64,000 nucleotides of DNA, taken from contig JAIXMG010000001.1 in assembly GCA_025201345.1 (NCBI GenBank), forward strand, positions 2,170,001 through 2,234,000, written 5' to 3'. The stretch's first letter is position 1; the number at the start of each line of letters is the position of its first letter. A program made the translations under genes and the position numbers. The notes under the pieces are model-generated. The model did no database searches. It worked only from the letters and a program-made list of their open reading frames with translations, and was not told where the DNA came from. Shown here in pieces: positions 36,772 to 47,869 of this stretch. The DNA comes from Thamnidium elegans (lineage: Eukaryota > Mucoromycota > Mucoromycetes > Mucorales > Mucoraceae).

Positions 36772-37262
36772 GGAACTTGAGAAGGAAGTAAACCAAGGAT
36801 TAAGCGAACCCGTCACCAGGGATCAGATCAAGTAATTACAGTTAAAAAACCAGAGGTCAAGAAACCAGGGAAACAGACAGAACTATCACATCCAGTGAAA
36901 CCAAGATTAGAAAGAAAGCCCACACCTAGAACTTTTCAATTCACCACAGCAGGAAGATCACCACATCAATACTCTAGAGCCATCAGTACATCCACATAAC
37001 AAGCATAACAAGGCGTCGGTCATCAGGTGTCGTTTAGGTCCACCCGAATCGCGTGTCTCCTGTTAACTTGAGGAAGTATGTACCATCCCAGAGCCACCGC
37101 GGTGATCAACTAGTGAGCACACCCAGAAGAAGCGTTGTCGTGTACCCCGCGCATACTTATGACGGCGTACGCCCTATCAGACAGCATATAAGAGGCACTA
37201 TAGAGAGCATCAATCCATCACAAGGCTTCAAAGAACGCCCATTTCGGATACAGCAGTAGGAC
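36772..37262 (+). pseudogene. Gag-like basic Pro-rich relic (left arm)
   Basis: The plus strand is open for EGSKPRIKRTRHQGSDQVIT, VKKPEVKKPGKQTELSHPVK, PRLERKPTPRTFQFTTAGRS, then after a frame change RCRLGPPESRVSPVNLRKYV, PSQSHRGDQLVSTPRRSVVV, ending KERPFRIQQ and a stop. A basic, Pro/Ser-rich protein with RLGPPExRVSPxNLRK suggests the gag or nucleic-acid-binding part of a retroelement, but no protease or reverse transcriptase follows. The family assignment is a guess; the coding nature and the frame break are visible. The mirror copy is at 48467-48957. Confidence 0.4.
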
Positions 37263-37861
37263 CTGGGATAAAAAAAAAAGTGTGAGTACGTTGAAATAAA
37301 ACTAGTATGCACATACCTTAGCTCAGAGATGATAAACAAGTAAAGAAAGAGTTTTTTTTTTTTTTTTTTTCTCAAATAAAAATAGAAACAAGATCACGTC
37401 ACATAGAAAAGTGAAGAAGAGTAATTCTATTTTTTGTTTTTTGTTTTTTTTTTGTTTGGAAAAAAAAAAACTATAGTTTATTACACACTATAAGCGTTTA
37501 AAGCGGTAAAGGCTTGTCCTAGAGCCAATTATTACCATCGAATCACTTTACCTCAAAAGGGATAATTTAAAAATTAGAGATGGTCTCTAGGGCAAGTATA
37601 TTAAAAACGAGGAGTTTTGCCAACAACAAATTTATTATGGCGACATTAAAGAATCATACTGTGTGTTATTTGTTAGAACATTATATTTCTCGTCAAAGTA
37701 ATGTTACTAGCAACTTTAAAAAACTATTTAGACTCAAGTTTGAGAAGGATTAAGAATAAAATTGCTTTTTATTTATTAGGTAATAATATGATAGTAGAGA
37801 GATGAAAAAATATACATGGGAATGAATTTGTTGCGCAAGTCTTTTTGACTGTTCTTTGCAA

Positions 37862-37892
<31 letters not shown>

Positions 37893-38579
37893 CGATTTCG
37901 CAGCACAGGCCATTCTGTCAAAAGAGCTTGAACCTTATATTATTTATTTATTTGTAAAACTCCAGGACAAAAGACCCGTGATGTGAAAAGCCACATAGAG
38001 ATGCTCTTCAGCGTCGCACTTTTTTTTTTTCATGCACACACTACATAATTACTGCTGTCAATATATGCAAAACCTTATTTATTTTTCTCAAGAAAAAAAA
38101 GAAGAAGCGTTTAACTGGTTTCTTTCCGTAATTGTATATATAAGACTGCTACTTTCGAATAACATCTTAGCTTATTCAAAACTATCATATGTACATATCG
38201 GTTGCCAGGAAAGATAATATGTGGCTTGAAAGAAAATAGAGTTAAATTAAAAGCATCTAATGAACTATCGCGTTGATAACAAAGAAAATCATAATCAGAA
38301 GAAAGTCTTCGAACAGAACAGAACCAAACGCGTTAAAATTATTTTAACAGCGTTTTAAAGAGTTTCAGAAACTACCTGAAAAAGTAAATAAAAATAAAAA
38401 TCTCTCTTTATAGCTTTGCTTTTAATTTAGTGACTAATTAGTCTTTACCATAGAAGTCAAAAGAAAGAAAACGCCCTCTTCAAGTGTAACATTTTTTTTT
38501 TTAATAATTACTCTTTTTTCACTAGTCCAACATGTATATTAGTATTCTATAGGTTCGAACAAAAAGTAAATAATGATGT

Positions 38580-38621
<42 letters not shown>

Positions 38622-39755
38622 CATCAACCAAAACCAAAGTTAGACTCGCCCTCCCAGTACATTTAATCGATGCTCTCTTTCTTAATCAAAATAAGTGCAA
38701 AGATATATGTTAAAACGAGCAGTTCTTTCATTGTAAAGGATCACCATCTTTTTAATTTATTATAGTTTCTAATACGCCAAAAAAATTTGTATCACACTGT
38801 CCGAAAAAAAAAGGCTGTGCTTTTTATGAGTACATGAAAGGGGAGATATGACATTTATTTTGTTTGGAAAGTATATATATTTATGCATAAAATAGGTTTG
38901 GGTAGTATTCATCGGATTTAGGTATACAAACAACGACAAACCCTTGTTTAATTTCAGCCGACTCAGTCATATAAACAACGGAGATAGTTTCCATCTAGTA
39001 GTGGTAGATAATCATATGTTTCCGTGGAAATTGTATTTAAGAAACTTGATTATCTTTTAAATTGCGCAAAGTAAACAAACTATGCAAAAAAAAAAAGGGA
39101 AAATAGTACAAATTAGGCATACTTTTCCTTTTTTTTTTTTTTACTCTCTTCAGCTTTATCCACCTACTTCTATTTCTTGGTACATCTTTCAATAGCAATA
39201 ATAAATTTTATATTTGGATACAAGAAGAGGTGATACTACTAGAGTAAGTATATATAAAAAGGAACAAGTGAAAATGTTGGCAGTTAAAAAAAAAAAAAAT
39301 AAAAAAAAATATGCAGATTTGTTTACTTCATATCTACACTTCTGGCTATAAACAAAAACGACTTCGAGGGAAAACATGTTTTTTATTAGATTTTTTTCTC
39401 TCACACAAGTATTATCTACATCCCAAGTAATACTTTTCGCTTTTTTTGTAAAGGAGAATATACGAGAAATATAATCTGTATCTATACCGATTTAATCATA
39501 CGAATTTTCCCTAGTGATAAATTGACGTATCTTTTTATTTTATGAAAAAAATAAAGAGTCTTTTGTTTACATGAATATTTATGGAAGTAACTAATTAATT
39601 AATCACATGAAAAAAAAAATTGAGAAAAAAAAAAAGAACGTACTGGAACACGTACTTTTCTATATATAAGAGGATTTTTTCCGTTCCTTATTCTCAAGGA
39701 AAATACCTACACAATAATTCATTCACTATTAACGCCTCTTTTTTTTAAAAAAAAA
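37263..39755. other. Gene-free part of the left arm
   Basis: About 2.5 kb, AT-rich with A/T runs (37861-37887, 38582-38621). Small ORFs (38032-38217, 39189-39404) have no recognisable content; I do not support them as genes. The mirror is 45978-48466. Confidence 0.4.
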
Positions 39756-40457
39756 ATGATGTACTTATACACATACTCAATGAATGAAAAGGAAGTAATG
39801 GACTATAAAAAACAAAGAATTGGAGAAGTAAGTTGCCTTTTTTTTTTTTGTGTAAACCAAAACTTTCAAAGTACCATTCGAAGCACTGCAATTACTAAAT
39901 AACTTTTGTATGAACAGCCGTTGACAGTGACCAATCTTTCAATTAAATAATCCCATGCTTCCTTAAATGACAGTAAGAATAATACAAAACATCCTCCTTT
40001 TTTTCGTTACTCATTATATAATAACTTTTTAATAGACAGCGACAGTGAAACAATAGGGCCAATATGTAACAAAAGAAAACACAAATTCACACAACAATAT
40101 TTTAATGGCCCAGTTCTCGAAAAAGATGAAGACGTATGCATGGCTGATATTGACAAAAATGATGAAAATATTATGGATATGCTCTTAGATGACTTGACTA
40201 GCTCCTTTCGTCATCTTAATATCCATAATATTTTCATCGACACTGAAATGACAGAAGCAGATGATGTTGAAGTGTCAGAAATAATTGATACTGAAATGTC
40301 AGAAGCAGATGATGTTGAAGTCTCAGAAATAATTGACACAGAAATGACAGAAGCAAATGATGTTGAAGTCTCAGAAATAATTGACACAGAAATGACAGAA
40401 GCAATCAATGTTGAAATTTCAGAAATGCTTGATACAGAAATGACAGAAGTCTTTTGA
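39756..40457 (+). CDS. Repeat protein gene with DTEMTEADDVEVSEII units (left arm)
   Basis: A first exon reads MMYLYTYSMNEKEVMDYKKQ RIGE and ends at a canonical GTAAGT donor. The middle part (PFEALQLLNNFCMNS near 39868-39915) looks coding but I could not place its splice sites. The last exon after an AG at about 40036 reads SDSETIGPICNKRKHKFTQQ, YFNGPVLEKDEDVCMADI, LDDLTSSFRHLNIHNIF and then four and a half copies of a 16-residue acidic unit DTEMTEADDVEVSEII, ending TEMTEVF. A basic patch followed by an acidic repeat could be a nuclear protein. No known family. The identical copy lies in the right arm. Confidence 0.45.
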
Positions 40458-40640
40458 ATAGGCCCAGGGGAAGGCCTACATCATTAACTTCTGACATTTC
40501 TGTATTAATTATTTCTGAAATTTCAGCATTGATTGCTTCTGTCATTTCTGTGTCAATTATTTCTGAGACTTCAACATCATATGCTTCTGTCATTTCTGTA
40601 TCAAGAATTTCTGATACTTCAGCATCATTTGCAGTCAAAT
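40235..40640. repeat. 48-bp tandem units in opposite orientations (hairpin), left arm
   Basis: About 4.4 units of 48 bases run forward (40235-40452), each containing GAAATGACAGAAGCA and GATGTTGAAGTCTCAG. After about 35 bases (AGGCCCAGGGGAAGGCCT centre) about 3.3 units run inverted (40484-40634) with TTCTGTCATTTCTGTGTC. A transcript through both would fold into a hairpin of roughly 150 base pairs. The inverted units also form an ORF on the minus strand with the same EMTEAYDVEVSEII words. Confidence 0.85.
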
Positions 40641-40709
40641 AAATTAATTTTTGTTAAAAAAAAACAACAAATAATAAAGTTTTTGTGACAAATGACGGTT
40701 TTTATTACT

Positions 40710-40892
40710 TTACTTGCTTTGAGGCTGAATAATGAAGTTCATTGTAAATATATCGCTTCCAGGATCGGTTTTAACTAATTCTCTTCTCATTTGAGGCCAA
40801 ATAAAATAAGCCATACCATCATTTAAAGAATTTAATAAACCAAAAGGGCAAACAAAGGAAGAAGTGACAGTGACTACAGAACTCTTCATCAT
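40710..40892 (-). CDS. Small ORF of unknown function, 60 aa (left arm)
   Basis: MMKSSVVTVTSSFVCPFGLL, NSLNDGMAYFIWPQMRRELV, ending NFIIQPQSK. Mixed, protein-like composition with no low complexity. It could be the last exon of a longer gene reading from 41131, where the same strand is partly open. No family recognised. The mirror copy is at 44842-45024. Confidence 0.3.
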   Translation of the reverse strand: MMKSSVVTVTSSFVCPFGLLNSLNDGMAYFIWPQMRRELVKTDPGSDIFTMNFIIQPQSK

Positions 40893-41238
40893 ATCAGACT
40901 GTGATTTCTCCGTAGTATGCAGTACGGAATACCAGCAGCATTTAAACTGATATTCTGGTAAAAGTAGACAAGGGCCAGAGTTTTCGATCGGTAGTTAAAT
41001 ATGTTCAAGATTTTGGCATATTTATAAATGAAAAGAGTGTTACTATGATTTCTTATTGGGCACAAACAACGATCGTCTTTTATATGCAGCCGAAGGTTTT
41101 TTTTTTCTGTAATGAAAAAAAAAAGAACCAAACCATGAGTACATTGAGCTAAGAAAGCTCTTTAGTTTCCTGGACAAATAATTATAATAGCTTTTTTAAA
41201 TGCTTCTTCCTAGTACTATATACTTTGCATGGTGGTGA

Positions 41239-41550
41239 TTGTTCCTCAAGAATACTGGTAACTCTGGGTACAGAAAAAAAAACCCCCATCTTCCACTTGG
41301 TGTCTCTCAAAGTACGTGTACTTGTTGTAATTATGGCTTACCAAATGGTCACCTTATGAAGATGTGTCAAGGGCGGCGATTGCAAAACATGGCGCCGGAA
41401 GTAACAGTGTTATTTCCTAATCCCGCTTTAAAGGGAGAAACGACGCATACACCGGTAACAATCAACCCTACCAGAAGACTTCAGCAAGGCCTTCACCGAC
41501 TACTAGTAATAAAGCAATGTCACCTAAACCGTCGTCTCACATACAAATGA
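41239..41550 (+). pseudogene. Cys-containing ORF without ATG start (left arm)
   Basis: Open for 103 codons but with no ATG at its start: HLPLGVSQSTCTCCNYGLPN, GHLMKMCQGRRLQNMAPEVT, TINPTRRLQQGLHRLL. The C-x2-C-x8-H-x4-C arrangement resembles a stretched zinc knuckle as in gag proteins; that reading is inference. Probably a relic or an internal exon. The mirror copy is at 44184-44495. Confidence 0.3.
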
Positions 41551-41961
41551 AAATTAAGGTGGTGATTGTTGTCGCTATACCGCTATCTCATTGGCTAGAA
41601 AATAAAAAAGGTCAGGTTCGTTGTCGATAACTTGTTTTTTTCCTTGTTGGCGACAACAAATGATGAATTAATTCTTTTTACTTTGCCCCGGAGAAATGTT
41701 TCTGTTACTAATACATTAACTGATTGGTATTTTATGGTTTATACTTATTTTCACAAGCTTTAAAAAAACCGCCATAATTTAAAAATATTCTTATGTAAAA
41801 CATTTCTCCCGCGTCAATCGGCCAGGGACTGATCTGATGAGTAAACATATTTTACTAAACACTGATGTCATGAATTTTATTGTCGAGTAAATAATTGGTA
41901 AGTTTTATGCTTAAACTTCATTATGACATATAACGATTTCTTATTCTTTCTTTTGGTTTAG

Positions 41962-42524
41962 GACCAAATGCAGTAGACGAATATTCTCCTCAGCCAACTG
42001 ATTGGGCAAATGCAACAAAATCAGATGTTTTATATGCTTCAGATAATACGAACTCCTTTCCACCCATTTTGATTGAAGTACAGTACAACGTGGATGATAA
42101 TTTTTTGCATCGGCTTGTGCAATATTGTGAGGAAGCGAACAAGCAATATTCTACCGAACCAGTGGTCCTTGTTTTTGTAATCAACAAAATTAGGGATAGC
42201 GTAATGAGTAAAACCACAAAGGACCGCAAACAAAAATTCTTACTCAAATTGCCAAGTTATCCATGGGCTAAAAAATGTTTATTCCTCAATGATTATTCCA
42301 TTCACGACCACTTGAATACCATATCCTTACATCCACTGGTTGCTCTAGGTGCATTTTTAACTGCTCAAAAGGTATCCATTCTTGATCACGATCAACGAGA
42401 CGGTTCAATCATCCAGCAGTTGTATGGCATATCCAAACACGTTTTTGAACATGTGGCCACCCGTGAAAAAACGACAGTTGATTGTGATATTGACAGAGTA
42501 AATATCAAAAAAAAGAAAAAATAA
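41962..42524 (+). CDS. PD-(D/E)XK-like protein exon (left arm, intact side)
   Basis: After an intron acceptor at 41961 the frame reads PNAVDEYSPQPTDWANATKS, DVLYASDNTNSFPPILIEVQ, YNVDDNFLHRLVQYCEEANK, VVLVFVINKIRDSVMSKTTK, YPWAKKCLFLNDYSIHDHLN, HPLVALGAFLTAQKVSILDH, IQQLYGISKHVFEHVATREK and stops at 42524, or splices at a GTAAAT donor at about 42499. D-V-L-Y followed 17 residues later by IEVQ is the D...ExQ core of the Rpn/PD-(D/E)XK nuclease-like fold. The upstream piece (RPGTDLMSKHILLNTDVMNF at about 41822-41881) is coding-like but its junction is out of phase, so the gene may already be damaged. It resembles repeated Mucorales proteins in my memory; function unknown. Confidence 0.5.
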
Positions 42525-43315
42525 AAGAAAAATTTATCAGACTGAAAGAGATTATTGTTTTATTAAATTGAAAATAAGAGCCTTTTTATAGACTTTTAGA
42601 AAATAAGATAGTACCAGCATGACATGCTTGTAAGTTAAAACGAGTATATAGATACATAACCCTTTTATGGATGAGTACACTGATTATAGAGTAATCACAA
42701 CAACAAATCTGATTATAGAAAATGTATCATTGTATCACTTTTTAGCTGTTACACCATGCTTTGTTATACACATATTTATCATTCGTTATAACGTAGTACA
42801 AAGGGATCAAAGTAATATGTAGCTAATATTCTATCTGTATATAATTTTATGTAAGTTGATAACTGATATCATACTTGTATAAAATTATGTCTAAATTATA
42901 TTACTCTAATATTACTTGGATACATCATTGATGATCTTTTGGGATTGTGTGATAATACTCAATCGAAATTCCAAAAAGGCAAAGAAATTCTTGAAGATTT
43001 ACCAAACAGCAACTTGAAAAAGCGCGCTATTGACTGCCCGAATGATGATTTAAATATTATAAAATCATATAAGGCCAAATATATGTCTGATCGATCGTCA
43101 TCTTCGACAGCCTCCTCTCCAGCAGCCTCCTCTCCAGCACTAATATTCGCAGCTCCATCATCGTCATTACCAGTCCTGTCATCACTGACAGACCCATCCA
43201 CGTCAACGATTACACAAAATACTACACGGACTCCGGCATCATCATCATCATCCGAAAATTGGACGTTCGTTGGCGATTACATACGAAACCTTGGAAGTAA
43301 CAGAACGAATTGGAA
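42419..43315. other. 897-bp spacer of the palindrome
   Basis: Unique sequence between the arms. It contains the end of the left PD-(D/E)XK-like exon, about 400 bases of AT-rich DNA, and a plus-strand ORF reaching the right junction. No tRNA, origin or recombinase site recognised. Confidence 0.9.
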
Positions 43316-43324
43316 TGCTGGATG
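42939..43324 (+). pseudogene. C-terminal part of a PD-(D/E)XK-family protein, cut at the junction
   Basis: Open reading frame: GLCDNTQSKFQKGKEILEDL, PNSNLKKRAIDCPNDDLNII, a Ser/Pro/Ala-rich stretch (SSSSTASSPAASSPALIFAA), then SENWTFVGDYIRNLGSNRTN and WNAG before a stop. The stop comes from right-arm sequence: the last native codons meet the junction at 43316. This looks like a later exon of the same gene that begins in the left arm, cut off by the inverted copy. Confidence 0.45.
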
Positions 43325-43772
43325 ATTGAACCGTCTCGTTGATCGTGATCAAGAATGGATACCTTTTGAGCAGTTAAAAATGCACCTAGAGCAACCAGTG
43401 GATGTAAGGATATGGTATTCAAGTGGTCGTGAATGGAATAATCATTGAGGAATAAACATTTTTTAGCCCATGGATAACTTGGCAATTTGAGTAAGAATTT
43501 TTGTTTGCGGTCCTTTGTGGTTTTACTCATTACGCTATCCCTAATTTTGTTGATTACAAAAACAAGGACCACTGGTTCGGTAGAATATTGCTTGTTCGCT
43601 TCCTCACAATATTGCACAAGCCGATGCAAAAAATTATCATCCACGTTGTACTGTACTTCAATCAAAATGGGTGGAAAGGAGTTCGTATTATCTGAAGCAT
43701 ATAAAACATCTGATTTTGTTGCATTTGCCCAATCAGTTGGCTGAGGAGAATATTCGTCTACTGCATTTGGTC
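43222..43772 (-). pseudogene. PD-(D/E)XK-like protein, truncated copy (right arm)
   Basis: Identical to the left copy up to DHDQRDGSIIQ. At the junction (43316) the frame runs into spacer antisense and gives the foreign tail HSNSFCYFQGFVC...MMMMMPESV before a stop at 43222. It lacks the family's C-terminal helices, so it is a broken copy. Confidence 0.7.
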
Positions 43773-44183
43773 CTAAACCAAAAGAAAGAATAAGAAATCG
43801 TTATATGTCATAATGAAGTTTAAGCATAAAACTTACCAATTATTTACTCGACAATAAAATTCATGACATCAGTGTTTAGTAAAATATGTTTACTCATCAG
43901 ATCAGTCCCTGGCCGATTGACGCGGGAGAAATGTTTTACATAAGAATATTTTTAAATTATGGCGGTTTTTTTAAAGCTTGTGAAAATAAGTATAAACCAT
44001 AAAATACCAATCAGTTAATGTATTAGTAACAGAAACATTTCTCCGGGGCAAAGTAAAAAGAATTAATTCATCATTTGTTGTCGCCAACAAGGAAAAAAAC
44101 AAGTTATCGACAACGAACCTGACCTTTTTTATTTTCTAGCCAATGAGATAGCGGTATAGCGACAACAATCACCACCTTAATTT

Positions 44184-44495
44184 TCATTTGTATGTGAGAC
44201 GACGGTTTAGGTGACATTGCTTTATTACTAGTAGTCGGTGAAGGCCTTGCTGAAGTCTTCTGGTAGGGTTGATTGTTACCGGTGTATGCGTCGTTTCTCC
44301 CTTTAAAGCGGGATTAGGAAATAACACTGTTACTTCCGGCGCCATGTTTTGCAATCGCCGCCCTTGACACATCTTCATAAGGTGACCATTTGGTAAGCCA
44401 TAATTACAACAAGTACACGTACTTTGAGAGACACCAAGTGGAAGATGGGGGTTTTTTTTTCTGTACCCAGAGTTACCAGTATTCTTGAGGAACAA
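44184..44495 (-). pseudogene. Cys-containing ORF without ATG (right arm copy)
   Basis: Identical translation to 41239-41550 on the other strand. Confidence 0.3.
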
Positions 44496-44841
44496 TCACC
44501 ACCATGCAAAGTATATAGTACTAGGAAGAAGCATTTAAAAAAGCTATTATAATTATTTGTCCAGGAAACTAAAGAGCTTTCTTAGCTCAATGTACTCATG
44601 GTTTGGTTCTTTTTTTTTTCATTACAGAAAAAAAAAACCTTCGGCTGCATATAAAAGACGATCGTTGTTTGTGCCCAATAAGAAATCATAGTAACACTCT
44701 TTTCATTTATAAATATGCCAAAATCTTGAACATATTTAACTACCGATCGAAAACTCTGGCCCTTGTCTACTTTTACCAGAATATCAGTTTAAATGCTGCT
44801 GGTATTCCGTACTGCATACTACGGAGAAATCACAGTCTGAT

Positions 44842-45024
44842 ATGATGAAGAGTTCTGTAGTCACTGTCACTTCTTCCTTTGTTTGCCCTTTTGGTTTATT
44901 AAATTCTTTAAATGATGGTATGGCTTATTTTATTTGGCCTCAAATGAGAAGAGAATTAGTTAAAACCGATCCTGGAAGCGATATATTTACAATGAACTTC
45001 ATTATTCAGCCTCAAAGCAAGTAA
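44842..45024 (+). CDS. Small unknown ORF, 60 aa (right arm copy)
   Basis: Identical translation to 40710-40892. Confidence 0.3.
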   Translation: MMKSSVVTVTSSFVCPFGLLNSLNDGMAYFIWPQMRRELVKTDPGSDIFTMNFIIQPQSK

Positions 45025-45093
45025 AGTAATAAAAACCGTCATTTGTCACAAAAACTTTATTATTTGTTGTTTTTTTTTAACAAAAATTAATTT

Positions 45094-45499
45094 ATTTGAC
45101 TGCAAATGATGCTGAAGTATCAGAAATTCTTGATACAGAAATGACAGAAGCATATGATGTTGAAGTCTCAGAAATAATTGACACAGAAATGACAGAAGCA
45201 ATCAATGCTGAAATTTCAGAAATAATTAATACAGAAATGTCAGAAGTTAATGATGTAGGCCTTCCCCTGGGCCTATTCAAAAGACTTCTGTCATTTCTGT
45301 ATCAAGCATTTCTGAAATTTCAACATTGATTGCTTCTGTCATTTCTGTGTCAATTATTTCTGAGACTTCAACATCATTTGCTTCTGTCATTTCTGTGTCA
45401 ATTATTTCTGAGACTTCAACATCATCTGCTTCTGACATTTCAGTATCAATTATTTCTGACACTTCAACATCATCTGCTTCTGTCATTTCAGTGTCGATG
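45094..45499. repeat. 48-bp tandem units in opposite orientations, right arm
   Basis: Mirror of the hairpin at 40235-40640 with the same unit count and order. Confidence 0.85.
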
Positions 45500-45977
45500 A
45501 AAATATTATGGATATTAAGATGACGAAAGGAGCTAGTCAAGTCATCTAAGAGCATATCCATAATATTTTCATCATTTTTGTCAATATCAGCCATGCATAC
45601 GTCTTCATCTTTTTCGAGAACTGGGCCATTAAAATATTGTTGTGTGAATTTGTGTTTTCTTTTGTTACATATTGGCCCTATTGTTTCACTGTCGCTGTCT
45701 ATTAAAAAGTTATTATATAATGAGTAACGAAAAAAAGGAGGATGTTTTGTATTATTCTTACTGTCATTTAAGGAAGCATGGGATTATTTAATTGAAAGAT
45801 TGGTCACTGTCAACGGCTGTTCATACAAAAGTTATTTAGTAATTGCAGTGCTTCGAATGGTACTTTGAAAGTTTTGGTTTACACAAAAAAAAAAAGGCAA
45901 CTTACTTCTCCAATTCTTTGTTTTTTATAGTCCATTACTTCCTTTTCATTCATTGAGTATGTGTATAAGTACATCAT
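45277..45977 (-). CDS. Repeat protein gene with DTEMTEADDVEVSEII units (right arm)
   Basis: Minus-strand copy of 39756-40457. Same exon content; the first intron differs by one T in a homopolymer (12 versus 11). If both are expressed they give the same protein. Confidence 0.45.
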
Positions 45978-47111
45978 TTTTTTTTTAAAAAAAAGAGGCG
46001 TTAATAGTGAATGAATTATTGTGTAGGTATTTTCCTTGAGAATAAGGAACGGAAAAAATCCTCTTATATATAGAAAAGTACGTGTTCCAGTACGTTCTTT
46101 TTTTTTTTCTCAATTTTTTTTTTCATGTGATTAATTAATTAGTTACTTCCATAAATATTCATGTAAACAAAAGACTCTTTATTTTTTTCATAAAATAAAA
46201 AGATACGTCAATTTATCGCTAGGGAAAATTCGTATGATTAAATCGGTATAGATACAGATTATATTTCTCGTATATTCTCCTTTACAAAAAAAGCGAAAAG
46301 TATTACTTGGGATGTAGATAATACTTGTGTGAGAGAAAAAAATCTAATAAAAAACATGTTTTCCCTCGAAGTCGTTTTTGTTTATAGCCAGAAGTGTAGA
46401 TATGAAGTAAACAAATCTGCATATTTTTTTTTATTTTTTTTTTTTTAACTGCCAACATTTTCACTTGTTCCTTTTTATATATACTTACTCTAGTAGTATC
46501 ACCTCTTCTTGTATCCAAATATAAAATTTATTATTGCTATTGAAAGATGTACCAAGAAATAGAAGTAGGTGGATAAAGCTGAAGAGAGTAAAAAAAAAAA
46601 AAAAGGAAAAGTATGCCTAATTTGTACTATTTTCCCTTTTTTTTTTTGCATAGTTTGTTTACTTTGCGCAATTTAAAAGATAATCAAGTTTCTTAAATAC
46701 AATTTCCACGGAAACATATGATTATCTACCACTACTAGATGGAAACTATCTCCGTTGTTTATATGACTGAGTCGGCTGAAATTAAACAAGGGTTTGTCGT
46801 TGTTTGTATACCTAAATCCGATGAATACTACCCAAACCTATTTTATGCATAAATATATATACTTTCCAAACAAAATAAATGTCATATCTCCCCTTTCATG
46901 TACTCATAAAAAGCACAGCCTTTTTTTTTCGGACAGTGTGATACAAATTTTTTTGGCGTATTAGAAACTATAATAAATTAAAAAGATGGTGATCCTTTAC
47001 AATGAAAGAACTGCTCGTTTTAACATATATCTTTGCACTTATTTTGATTAAGAAAGAGAGCATCGATTAAATGTACTGGGAGGGCGAGTCTAACTTTGGT
47101 TTTGGTTGATG

Positions 47112-47151
<40 letters not shown>

Positions 47152-47838
47152 ACATCATTATTTACTTTTTGTTCGAACCTATAGAATACTAATATACATG
47201 TTGGACTAGTGAAAAAAGAGTAATTATTAAAAAAAAAAATGTTACACTTGAAGAGGGCGTTTTCTTTCTTTTGACTTCTATGGTAAAGACTAATTAGTCA
47301 CTAAATTAAAAGCAAAGCTATAAAGAGAGATTTTTATTTTTATTTACTTTTTCAGGTAGTTTCTGAAACTCTTTAAAACGCTGTTAAAATAATTTTAACG
47401 CGTTTGGTTCTGTTCTGTTCGAAGACTTTCTTCTGATTATGATTTTCTTTGTTATCAACGCGATAGTTCATTAGATGCTTTTAATTTAACTCTATTTTCT
47501 TTCAAGCCACATATTATCTTTCCTGGCAACCGATATGTACATATGATAGTTTTGAATAAGCTAAGATGTTATTCGAAAGTAGCAGTCTTATATATACAAT
47601 TACGGAAAGAAACCAGTTAAACGCTTCTTCTTTTTTTTCTTGAGAAAAATAAATAAGGTTTTGCATATATTGACAGCAGTAATTATGTAGTGTGTGCATG
47701 AAAAAAAAAAAGTGCGACGCTGAAGAGCATCTCTATGTGGCTTTTCACATCACGGGTCTTTTGTCCTGGAGTTTTACAAATAAATAAATAATATAAGGTT
47801 CAAGCTCTTTTGACAGAATGGCCTGTGCTGCGAAATCG

Positions 47839-47869
<31 letters not shown>

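Larger units (their letters stand above)
35374..42418 (+). repeat. Left arm of a 15-kb palindrome (7045 bp)
   Basis: Every ORF in this stretch reappears on the opposite strand in 43316-50352, and positions sum to 85734 near the centre and 85726 at the outer end. By eye the outer limit is the sequence ACCATATTTACCTGCCG (35374) and the inner limit ATCCAGCA (42418). The arm contains gag-like fragments, homopolymer tracts, an (GA)n run at 35541-35573, a repeat-protein gene, several small ORFs and a PD-(D/E)XK-like gene. Confidence 0.95.

Noticed and set aside
36257..36816. ORFs containing runs of 16-20 Lys
   Set aside because: Translations of T/A homopolymer tracts, not proteins.
38550..38565. 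tRNA B-box-like word (AGGTTCGAAC)
   Set aside because: No A box, anticodon stem or acceptor stem can be formed around it; I found no convincing tRNA in the window.
40235..40640. CRISPR-like array
   Set aside because: Units are contiguous 48-base coding repeats without unique spacers, in a eukaryote.
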